Positions 8,573 through 15,041 of a stretch of DNA of 60,955 bases are shown piece by piece. The translations under genes were made by a program, and so were the position numbers. The stretch spans positions 1 through 60,955 of the forward strand of contig NZ_JBFTER010000019.1 in the NCBI RefSeq assembly GCF_047229345.1. Reading direction: 5' to 3'. The stretch is from Cellulomonas_A sp047229345. GTDB lineage: Bacteria > Actinomycetota > Actinomycetes > Actinomycetales > Cellulomonadaceae. The first letter of the stretch is position 1; the number at the start of each line of letters is the position of its first letter. The notes below the pieces were generated by a model. That model made no database searches. It worked only from the letters and a program-made list of their open reading frames with translations, and had not been told where the DNA came from.

Positions 8573-8578
8573 TAGCGT
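8573..8578 (+). promoter_or_regulatory. leaderless-type -10 element before the second DUF418 gene
   Basis: TAGCGT sits eight bases before ATG 8587 in the same CTCCTAGCGTCG context as the promoter of the first copy. The promoter therefore seems to have been duplicated together with the gene. Confidence 0.5.
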
Positions 8579-8586
8579 CGTGAGTC

Positions 8587-9960
8587 ATGAGCCACGACGA
8601 GCCCACGGCCGTGCTGACCACCCGACCCGCTCCCCCGGGGGCCACCGCGGACGCGCGGCCGGCGGCTCCCCGGTCGCTCGCGCCCGACCTCGCGCGCGGC
8701 ATGCTCCTGCTGTTCATCGCCTCGGCGAACGTCTGGGGCTACCTGTGGGCGGCCGACGGCGCGTTCAACCCCGTGAGCTACCGGCCCGTCGGCGGCTCGA
8801 CGCTGGACCACGTCGTCGACGGGCTCGTGACGTTCTTCGTCGACAACCGGTCGCGGCCGATGTTCGCGATCCTGTACGGCTTCGGGATCGCGACGATGGC
8901 GACGCGGCTCGCCGCGCGGGGTGCGGACCGGCGCGGTGTGCGACGCGTCCTCGCCCGGCGCAGCGGCTGGCTCGTCGCGTTCGGCTTCCTGCACGCGGTC
9001 CTGCTGTTCGGCGGCGACATCCTCGCCGCCTACGGCATCACCGGGCTCATCACGCTCGCGCTGCTGCACCGCTCGCAGAAGGTGCTCGTGCGCTGGTTCT
9101 GGGGGTCGTCCGTGCTGGCCACGGCCGTCGGGGTCGTGCTGCTGCTCGTCGTCGTGCAGAGCGAGGGCGAGATGACCGCGACGCCCACGTCCGACTACCT
9201 CGCGTCGGCGCTGCAGCGTGCGGCGCTCTCCGTCTTCTCGATGTCGGCGTCCGCGCTGGCCCTGTTCTTCGTCCCGCAGGTCATCCTCGGGATCCTGCTC
9301 GCGCGCGCCGGCTGGCTCACGCGCCCGTGGGACCACCGGCAGGCGCTCGGCCGGGTGTTCCTCGGCGCGGCCGCCGTCAACCTCGTGCTCAACCTCCCGT
9401 ACGCGCTCGCCACGGCCCGCGTCTGGACGCCGGACCGGACCACGGCCACCGTGCTCGAGGTCGTGCACTACCTCTCGGGGGTCGTGATGGGGCTGGGGTA
9501 CGTGTGCCTGTTCGCGTGGGTCGCCGCCGTGCTGCGGGACCGTCCGCGTCGCGGTGTCGTCTCGGCGGTGGCGGCGGTGGGGGAGCGGTCGCTCACGTCC
9601 TACCTGCTGCAGTCGGTGATGTTCGCGCCCCTGCTGAGCGCGTGGGGCCTGGGACTGGGTGGGCGGATCGGGACGGCGCAGGCGGCGGTGCTCGCGGTCG
9701 CGGTGTGGCTGGTGACGGTGGTGATCGCGGTGGCGATGCACCGGGCCGGGCGGCGCGGTCCGTTCGAGGTGCTGCTGCGGCGCCTCACCTACGGGCGCGG
9801 AGGGTCCGCCGTCACGGTGCCGGTGCGCGCCCCGGCGGACCTGCCGCCCGGCGGGCCGGCGGCCCCACCGGTCACGGCCGGCGTGGGTGACTCGGGGACC
9901 TCGCCGGCTCCGGCGACCCGCCCGGCGGGGCACGACGGACCCGCCACCCCGCGCGGGTGA
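8587..9960 (+). CDS. DUF418-domain membrane protein B (tandem duplicate)
   Basis: This 457-residue protein closely resembles the preceding gene. They share long identical stretches such as APDLARGMLLLFIASANVWG and SLTSYLLQSVMFAPLLSAWG plus the same C-terminal FEVLLRRLTYGRGGS core. Differences concentrate in the N-terminal tail, one mid-protein loop (after the VLLLVVVQS segment) and the Pro-rich C-terminal tail. It has its own -10 element and a strong terminator behind it. The likely origin is a tandem duplication of gene plus promoter. Cargo or function is unknown. Confidence 0.87.
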   Translation: MSHDEPTAVLTTRPAPPGATADARPAAPRSLAPDLARGMLLLFIASANVWGYLWAADGAFNPVSYRPVGGSTLDHVVDGLVTFFVDNRSRPMFAILYGFGIATMATRLAARGADRRGVRRVLARRSGWLVAFGFLHAVLLFGGDILAAYGITGLITLALLHRSQKVLVRWFWGSSVLATAVGVVLLLVVVQSEGEMTATPTSDYLASALQRAALSVFSMSASALALFFVPQVILGILLARAGWLTRPWDHRQALGRVFLGAAAVNLVLNLPYALATARVWTPDRTTATVLEVVHYLSGVVMGLGYVCLFAWVAAVLRDRPRRGVVSAVAAVGERSLTSYLLQSVMFAPLLSAWGLGLGGRIGTAQAAVLAVAVWLVTVVIAVAMHRAGRRGPFEVLLRRLTYGRGGSAVTVPVRAPADLPPGGPAAPPVTAGVGDSGTSPAPATRPAGHDGPATPRG

Positions 9961-9975
9961 CATCTCCGACCGGAT

Positions 9976-10006
9976 GCCGGGACGGGGTAGGCAGCCCCGT
10001 CCCGGC
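9976..10006 (+). terminator. strong hairpin terminator after the DUF418 pair
   Basis: A perfect 12-bp stem (GCCGGGACGGGG with CCCCGTCCCGGC) encloses the 7-base loop TAGGCAG, starting 16 bases after the stop. There is no U-tract, as is usual in such high-GC genomes. It insulates the sulfur leader that follows. Confidence 0.75.
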
Positions 10007-10022
10007 GCCGTACGATCGCGGG

Positions 10023-10052
10023 GTGTTCCTGATGCAGACGTGTTGTCGCTGA
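10023..10052 (+). CDS. nine-residue cysteine-rich leader peptide (candidate attenuator)
   Basis: The small ORF starts with GTG and encodes MFLMQTCCR followed by TGA, with two adjacent TGT cysteine codons just before the end. A TACGAT -10 hexamer (10011-10016) lies six bases upstream of the GTG, so the mRNA would begin at this start codon. Short upstream ORFs with consecutive Cys codons are known in actinobacteria ahead of sulfur-assimilation genes, where ribosome stalling at low cysteine switches the downstream gene. The next gene starts 74 bases later. Function here is inferred from the codons and location, beside metZ and two SAM riboswitches. Confidence 0.65.
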   Translation: MFLMQTCCR

Positions 10053-10126
10053 GCTGACGACCCCGCGCGCCCGCGGCCACCGGCCCCCGCTGCGCACCTG
10101 CTGCACCGCACCCCAGGACACCTTCC

Positions 10127-10819
10127 ATGTCTCAGCTCGTCCTCGACCGTCTCCTCACGGACATGTCGACCCCCGCCTTCGACGGCGCCGGCACCCTCGA
10201 CGGTGCCGCGCCGGACCACCACCCCGCGCCGGACCATCGCCTCGCGCCGCGCCACCGCTCCGCACCGGACGGTGCCACCGCACCTGACAGCGCCACCGCG
10301 CCCGCCGGCTCGATCGCGCCCGCCGGTGCCCGCCACGTGACGGTCGCCGTCGCCGCCCCCGCGGCCACCCGCCCCCACGCCGGCGACCCGGTCGCCTTCC
10401 GCCCCACGTCCGGCGTGGCCCTCGCGCTCGCCGCCGCACGTGCCGACGCCGTGCACCTGTCCTTCTCGGCCCAGGTCCCGACCGTCGCCGCGATGGCCGA
10501 GCTCGTCGGCCGGCTCGAGGACGAGATCGCCGCGGTCGGCCGCGAGCGCGCGGGCGTCCGCATCGTGCTCGACCTCGACGTGCTGCCGACCGCGGACGCG
10601 GACGTCGCGCGCCGCAAGCGCTCCTACCTCGAGCACCTCGACGCGCTCGCGGGGCTCACGTGGGCGCCGTCGGCCACGCGCCTCGTCGCACCGCCCGAGG
10701 CGGTCGTGGGGACGGCCGTGGACCTCGCCCGGCGGGTCGGCGCGGACGGCGTCGTCCTCGTGCCGCTCGCCGACGGCCCGGGCGCGGACCACCTCCGCGC
10801 GCTGGCACCCGTCGCCTGA
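10127..10819 (+). CDS. truncated luciferase-like (LLM) domain protein, cysteine-leader controlled
   Basis: This is a 230-residue protein. The first 67 residues are low-complexity Ala/Pro/His/Asp sequence with a repeated APDH/APD theme. The remainder resembles only the C-terminal half of flavin-dependent luciferase-like monooxygenases of the sulfonate/sulfide group (ADAVHLSFSAQVPT, VRIVLDLDVL, ATRLVAPPEAVVG, GADGVVLVPLA). The N-terminal part of the barrel that carries most FMN contacts is absent. It may be a remnant, a partner subunit or a regulatory domain rather than a working oxygenase. Upstream are the Cys leader and a weak AGGA ribosome site. The stop codon lies inside the first unit of a repeat array. 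Confidence 0.6.
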   Translation: MSQLVLDRLLTDMSTPAFDGAGTLDGAAPDHHPAPDHRLAPRHRSAPDGATAPDSATAPAGSIAPAGARHVTVAVAAPAATRPHAGDPVAFRPTSGVALALAAARADAVHLSFSAQVPTVAAMAELVGRLEDEIAAVGRERAGVRIVLDLDVLPTADADVARRKRSYLEHLDALAGLTWAPSATRLVAPPEAVVGTAVDLARRVGADGVVLVPLADGPGADHLRALAPVA

Positions 10820-11035
10820 CTGCCGCCCGACGGCCAGGGGCGCCTGACGGCCGCCCGGGGGCCCGGGTCGCCTGACAACCGCGCCGGTCGCCTGACTGCC
10901 GCCGGACGGCCTGGGTCGTCTGACGGCCGCGGGGTCGCGTGACGGCCGCCCGACGACCCGGTCGCGTGACGGCCGCGCGGGGCGCCTGACGGCCGCCCGA
11001 CGGCCCGGGTCGCGTGACGGCCGCCCGACCACGGC
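10811..11035 (+). repeat. degenerate tandem repeat array that includes the upstream stop codon
   Basis: Nine copies of a unit of the form GTCGC-C/G-TGACGGCCGCCCG run through the whole gap between the truncated LLM gene and metZ. The TGAC cores lie at 10817, 10845, 10873, 10893, 10921, 10940, 10967, 10987 and 11014, so steps are 27-28 or 19-20 bases. The first TGA is the gene's own stop codon. This accounts for nearly all of the 296-base intergenic stretch. No gene was seen in it. Confidence 0.8.
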
Positions 11036-11115
11036 CAGCCCGCACCCCTGGTGGCGTCGCGCTCGGACACCACGCCCCCCGCTGGCGCGCCGGACCCGGT
11101 GCAAGTCGGCCGGGG

Positions 11116-12375
11116 TCAGCCCGCGAGCGGGTCGAGCGCCTGCGCGAGGTCGTCGATCAGGTCCTCGACGTCCTCGAGGCCGACCGACAGGCGCACGGTC
11201 GCCTCGCCGATCCCGACCCGCGCGCGGCCCTCGGCGCCGAGCTTGCGGTGCGTCGTGGTCGCCGGGTGCGTGGCGATCGACTTGGCGTCGCCGAGGTTGT
11301 TCGAGATGTCGACGATCCGCAGCGCGTCGAGCACGCCGAACGTCACCTTCTTGGTGTCGTCGACCGACGCGCCCTCGGGGACCGCGAGGTCGAGCGTCAC
11401 CACCGTCCCGCCGCCGCTCTGCTGGCGCAGCGCGAGCTCGTGCTGCGGGTGCGAGGGCAGGTACGGGTAGCGCACGGCCGCCACGCCGGGGTGCAGCTCG
11501 AGCCACGTCGCGACGCGCAGCGCGGACGCCGTCTGGTGGCGCACGCGCAGCGACAGCGTCTCGAGGCCCTTGAGCAGGACCCACGCGTTGAACGGGCTGA
11601 GCGAGGGGCCGGTGTTGCGGATCAGCGTCTGCACCGGGCCGTGCACGTACTCCTCGGACCCGAGGATGGCCCCGCCGAGCACCCGGCCCTGGCCGTCGAT
11701 GTGCTTGGTCGCGGAGTAGACGAGCACGTCGGCGCCGTGCTCGAGCGGCCGGGACAGGACGGGGGTCGCGAACACGTTGTCGACGACCACGACGGCGCCG
11801 GCGTCGTGCGCGAGGCGGCTGACGGCCGCGATGTCGACGAGGTCCTGCATCGGGTTGGACGGCGTCTCGAAGAACACGACGTCGGCCGGGGTCGCGAGCG
11901 CCTCCTCCCACTGCGCGAGCACGTGCCCGTCGACGTACTCGGTGGTCACGCCCCACTTCGCGAGGATGTCGTCGAGGATCACGACGGTCGACCCGAACAG
12001 CGCGCGGGAGGCGACGACGCGCGAGCCGGAGCGCACGAGCGCGGCGAGGGCCGTGAAGACCGCGGACATGCCGGTCGCGGTGGCGTACGCGGCCTCGGCG
12101 CCGTCGAGCAGGCGCAGGCGCTCCTCGAACGTCGAGACCGTCGGGTTGGAGTAGCGCGAGTAGAGGAACCGGTCGACGTCGCCGGCGAACGCCGACTCGG
12201 CCTCGCCGGCCGACCCGTACACGTACCCCTGGGTCAGGAACAGCGCCTCGGACGTCTCGCCGAACTCGGTGCGCACGAGCCCGCCGCGCACCGCGAGCGT
12301 GTCGGGGCGCAGCGTGCTGCGGTCGACGGAGCGGTCGTCCCAGTCGAACGGTCCGGGCGTGCGGCGGGCGCTCAC
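11116..12375 (-). CDS. metZ: O-succinylhomoserine/O-acetylhomoserine sulfhydrylase
   Basis: This 419-residue PLP enzyme of the Cys/Met metabolism family would make homocysteine from an activated homoserine and a sulfur donor. The PLP lysine is in VYSATKHIDGQGR, about residue 224. Other signatures are YSRYSNPTVSTFEERL, FFETPSNPM and VVDNVFATP. The GTG start overlaps the rhodanese stop (GTGA). It is the last gene of an operon headed by a SAM-I riboswitch, which fits repression when methionine/SAM is plentiful. Cystathionine gamma-synthase is a less likely alternative, because the N-terminal TLRPDTLAVRGG and rhodanese partner are typical of metZ. Confidence 0.88.
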   Translation of the reverse strand: MSARRTPGPFDWDDRSVDRSTLRPDTLAVRGGLVRTEFGETSEALFLTQGYVYGSAGEAESAFAGDVDRFLYSRYSNPTVSTFEERLRLLDGAEAAYATATGMSAVFTALAALVRSGSRVVASRALFGSTVVILDDILAKWGVTTEYVDGHVLAQWEEALATPADVVFFETPSNPMQDLVDIAAVSRLAHDAGAVVVVDNVFATPVLSRPLEHGADVLVYSATKHIDGQGRVLGGAILGSEEYVHGPVQTLIRNTGPSLSPFNAWVLLKGLETLSLRVRHQTASALRVATWLELHPGVAAVRYPYLPSHPQHELALRQQSGGGTVVTLDLAVPEGASVDDTKKVTFGVLDALRIVDISNNLGDAKSIATHPATTTHRKLGAEGRARVGIGEATVRLSVGLEDVEDLIDDLAQALDPLAG

Positions 12376-12797
12376 CGCTGCCGCCAGGGCAGGCCGGCGG
12401 CGCGCCAGCCGGTCGCCCCGCGCTGCCCGTCCGGGCCGACGCCGCCCTCGAAGCCGTCGAGCACGTTGTACGCGGGGCCGAGCCCGGCGGCGGTGGCGAG
12501 CTTCGCGGCGCCGACCGAGCGGACGCCCGAGCGGCACAGGAACACCACGGGCCGTTCGTCGCCGGGTGCGAGGCCGCTCGCGTCCAGCTCGTCGACGAAC
12601 GCCGGGTTGGGCCGGCCGGTGCCGTCGACCCACTCGACGAACGCCGCGGGGCGACCGGTGGTGGACGTGTCGGGGACGCCGATCGTCGCCCACTCGCCGT
12701 CGGTGCGGACGTCGACGAGCAGCGCGCGCTCGTCGTGCTCCAGCAGCTCCCACGCCTGCTGCGGGGTCAGGTCACCCGCGTAGCCGCCGGCGCTCAC
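12372..12797 (-). CDS. rhodanese-like sulfurtransferase
   Basis: This 141-residue single rhodanese domain has the persulfide-forming cysteine in VVFLCRSGVRSV, the CxxGxR active loop. LLVDVRTDGEWATIGVPD is the other conserved block. Such proteins carry sulfane sulfur as a cysteine persulfide. It overlaps DUF1737 upstream and metZ downstream by four bases each, so the three are translationally coupled. The context suggests it hands sulfur to or near MetZ. That transfer is inferred, not shown. Confidence 0.9.
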   Translation of the reverse strand: MSAGGYAGDLTPQQAWELLEHDERALLVDVRTDGEWATIGVPDTSTTGRPAAFVEWVDGTGRPNPAFVDELDASGLAPGDERPVVFLCRSGVRSVGAAKLATAAGLGPAYNVLDGFEGGVGPDGQRGATGWRAAGLPWRQR

Positions 12798-13093
12798 GCG
12801 GGGAGGACCTGGGCGCGCGGCACGGGGACCGGGCCGGACGTGGGGACGGGGTCGGGCAGGACGACCGCCTGCGCGACGATCACCCGGGTCCCGTCGAACG
12901 TCGCCGCGGGGCCGCCGTGCAGCACGTAGCCCTCGTCGAGCGCGGCGCTGATGCGCTCGCAGAACGTGCGGTCGTCGGGCCCGGTCAGGAGCCGGTAGCG
13001 CAGGCGCTCGGGCTCGGGGGTGCCGGCGTCCGGGGCGGGGTCGGGCGTGCCGGTGCCGCCGGTCCCGGTCGTCGGGTCGGGTGCGTCGCTCAT
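12794..13093 (-). CDS. DUF1737-domain protein
   Basis: This is a 99-residue protein. A disordered Thr/Pro/Gly/Asp N-terminus of about 30 residues precedes a DUF1737 core (RLRYRLLTGPDDRTFCERI, ALDEGYVLHGG, ATFDGTRVIVAQAVVLP). DUF1737 proteins are small and uncharacterised. It is the first gene of the SAM-I operon. Its ribosome site GGAGGCGAC is directly attached to the 3' strand of the riboswitch P1 helix, so translation is likely gated by SAM binding. Confidence 0.85.
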   Translation of the reverse strand: MSDAPDPTTGTGGTGTPDPAPDAGTPEPERLRYRLLTGPDDRTFCERISAALDEGYVLHGGPAATFDGTRVIVAQAVVLPDPVPTSGPVPVPRAQVLPA

Positions 13094-13100
13094 GTCGCCT

Positions 13101-13195
13101 CCATCGGTCCTGGCGGTAGCACCCTGCTCCAGGCACGTCGTGCCTGCGGGTTGCTGCGGCGTCGTCGAGCCAGATCTCTCGGCCGCTCTGGATGG
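13101..13195 (-). promoter_or_regulatory. SAM-I (S-box) riboswitch controlling DUF1737-rhodanese-metZ
   Basis: Read on the reverse strand, the leader carries the S-box core in order: CCATCCAGAGCGGCCGAGAG, GGCTCGACGACGCCGCAGC, AACC, a P3 hairpin built on AGGCACGACGTGCCT, then GGGTGCTACCGCCAGGA and GATGG closing P1 with CCATC. The P2 arms GCGGC and GCCGC pair. The identification is by conserved core recognised from memory. P1's last bases run straight into the Shine-Dalgarno GGAGG of the first gene, suggesting translational control. Confidence 0.85.
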
Positions 13196-13316
13196 TGACG
13201 GCGATCGTAGGCTCACGTCCGGCCGCCGTCCAAGCCTCGACCCCACGCGGTCCGGCATGCGAGACGCCGTGCCCACCCGTTGACACCGACGGGCTCTCCC
13301 GGGGATTCTCGACGCA

Positions 13317-13433
13317 GGTCATGAGTGCCAGCACGAAGCCCCGGCTTGCTGGCCGGCAACCCTCCTCCGCGGTGGGGTGCCCCGGGTGACGACCTGGCCG
13401 TGCCGCCGATCGGCGGACGGCAAGCGCGGGGTC
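13317..13433 (+). promoter_or_regulatory. SAM-IV riboswitch controlling the desulfurase-like gene
   Basis: The forward strand reads GGTCATGAGTGCCAGC, AAGCCCCGGCTTGCTGGCC, GGCAACCCTCC, GCGGTGGGGTGCCCCGGG, TGACGACC, a variable GC hairpin (GCCGCCGATCGGCGG), and GGCAAGCGCGGGGTC. This follows the SAM-IV aptamer, including its 3' pseudoknot strand, almost base for base in the conserved parts. It ends 37 bases before ATG 13471. A TCCTC run at its end can pair with the GAGGA ribosome site at 13459-13463, which hints at translational control. Confidence 0.9.
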
Positions 13434-13470
13434 CTCACCACGGGTCCCCACCGACCTGTCGAGGAGCACC

Positions 13471-14862
13471 ATGTCCGTGATCACCGAGGCCACCGCCTGT
13501 GCGACGACGCCGCTCGACGGGCTCCTGCCCGTCGTCGGGGGTGGGACCCAGGTGCCCCTGCTCGACGGCACGAGCCGCACCTACGCCAACCTCGACTACG
13601 CGGCGAGCGCCCCCGCGCTCGAGGCCGTCGCGGCGCGCGTCACCGAGGTCCTGCCGCTCTACGCGTCCGTGCACCGCGGCGCCGGCTACCTCTCGCAGGT
13701 GTCGACCGCGCTGTACGAGGCGTCCCGGCAGACGATCGCCCGGTTCGTCGGGGCCCGCGCGGACGACGTCGCGATCATCACCCGGAACACGACCGACGCC
13801 CTCAACCTGCTCGCGGGCGTCGTCCCGCCGGGCGCCGACGGGACCCCGGGCCGGGTGCTCGTGCTGGACGTCGAGCACCACGCGAACCTGCTGCCGTGGG
13901 GCCAGGGCCCGGACCGCGCGTCGACCGTCGTGCCGATCGCCGGGACGGTCGCCGAGACGCTCGACGTGCTGGCCCGCGAGCTCGCCGCGCAGCCGCACGC
14001 GCTCGTCGCGCTCACCGGCGCGTCGAACGTCACGGGCGAGGCGCTGCCGCTCGACGAGGTGGTGCGCCTGGCCCACGCCGCCGGTGCGCGGGTCGTGGTC
14101 GACGGCGCGCAGCTCGTCCCGCACCGCGGGTTCGACCTCGCCGCGACCGGGGCCGACTACGTCGCGTTCTCGGGGCACAAGACGTACGCGCCGTTCGGTG
14201 CGGGTGCGCTCGTGGGCCGGCGCGACTGGCTCGACGCGGGCGAGCCGTACCTCGCGGGCGGCGGCGCGGTGCGGGACGTGCGCGCGGACCGCACGATCTG
14301 GCAGCCCGCGCCCGCGCGGCACGAGGCCGGGTCGCCGAACGTGGTCGGCGCGATCGCGCTGGCCGAGGCGTGCGAGGTGCTCGCGGGGCTCCCCGCCGGT
14401 GCGCTCGAGGAGCACGAGGCCGCGCTGCGCGCCCGGCTCGTCGACGGCCTCGCTGCGCTCGACGGGGTGCGGGTCGTGCGCATCTGGCCCGACTCCGGCG
14501 AGCCCGTCGGGGTCGTGACGTTCACGGTCGGCGAGCACGACCCGGGCCTCGTCGCCGCCTACCTCGCCGCCGAGCACGGGATCGGCGTGCGCGACGGGCG
14601 GTTCTGCGCCCACCCCCTGCTCCAGCGCCTCGGTGCGGCGGACGGCGCCATCCGCGCGTCGGTCGGCGTGGGCACGCCGTCCGAGGCCGTCGACCGGCTC
14701 GTCGCCGGGGTCGCGGCGTACCTCGCCGAGGGCCCGGGCACGCGGTACGCGGTGCAGGACGGCTGCTGGGTCGTCGCGCAGGACACCCGCCCGCTCATCC
14801 CGCTGCACGGCCTCGACGGCCTCGCGGCGACGGCCGCGGCGTGCGGTCCGGCGCTCGACTGA
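13471..14862 (+). CDS. class V aminotransferase-fold, cysteine desulfurase-like PLP enzyme under SAM control
   Basis: This 463-residue fold-type I PLP enzyme has its Schiff-base lysine in FSGHKTYAPFG, about residue 237, and VVDGAQLVPHRG just before it. LDVEHHANLLPW carries the conserved His-His. The C-terminal loop VRDGRFCAHPLL has a cysteine where SufS/NifS desulfurases carry the persulfide cysteine. The likely chemistry is removal of sulfur (or selenium) from an amino acid. The ATG follows GAGGAG and lies behind a SAM-IV riboswitch, an unusual regulator for this family. It is transcribed divergently from the metZ operon. The exact substrate is unknown. Confidence 0.82.
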   Translation: MSVITEATACATTPLDGLLPVVGGGTQVPLLDGTSRTYANLDYAASAPALEAVAARVTEVLPLYASVHRGAGYLSQVSTALYEASRQTIARFVGARADDVAIITRNTTDALNLLAGVVPPGADGTPGRVLVLDVEHHANLLPWGQGPDRASTVVPIAGTVAETLDVLARELAAQPHALVALTGASNVTGEALPLDEVVRLAHAAGARVVVDGAQLVPHRGFDLAATGADYVAFSGHKTYAPFGAGALVGRRDWLDAGEPYLAGGGAVRDVRADRTIWQPAPARHEAGSPNVVGAIALAEACEVLAGLPAGALEEHEAALRARLVDGLAALDGVRVVRIWPDSGEPVGVVTFTVGEHDPGLVAAYLAAEHGIGVRDGRFCAHPLLQRLGAADGAIRASVGVGTPSEAVDRLVAGVAAYLAEGPGTRYAVQDGCWVVAQDTRPLIPLHGLDGLAATAAACGPALD

Positions 14863-14985
14863 CCGGACGAGCCCCGTCGGTCGCCCGGCACGACCGGCCC
14901 GCCCGACCAGCCTGGCCCGCCCAGCCCGCCTGACGCGGCTCGTCGGGCGCGGCAGCCGAGGACCCCGACCAGCCCCCGACGACGT

Positions 14986-15009
14986 CCGACCGACCGACCG
15001 ACCGACCGA
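14986..15009. repeat. (CCGA)6 tetranucleotide microsatellite
   Basis: Six perfect CCGA units lie in the 179-base gap between the convergent ends of the desulfurase-like gene and the GGDEF/EAL gene. They are outside any coding frame, 32 bases past the stop of the latter. Confidence 0.9.
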
Positions 15010-15041
15010 CCCCGCGGGACCGGTCGAGGACCGGCCGGAGC

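Noticed and set aside
14863..15041. Gene between the desulfurase-like gene and the GGDEF/EAL gene
   Set aside because: It contains only low-complexity GC sequence and the (CCGA)6 tract, with no start-plus-ribosome-site and no domain in any frame.
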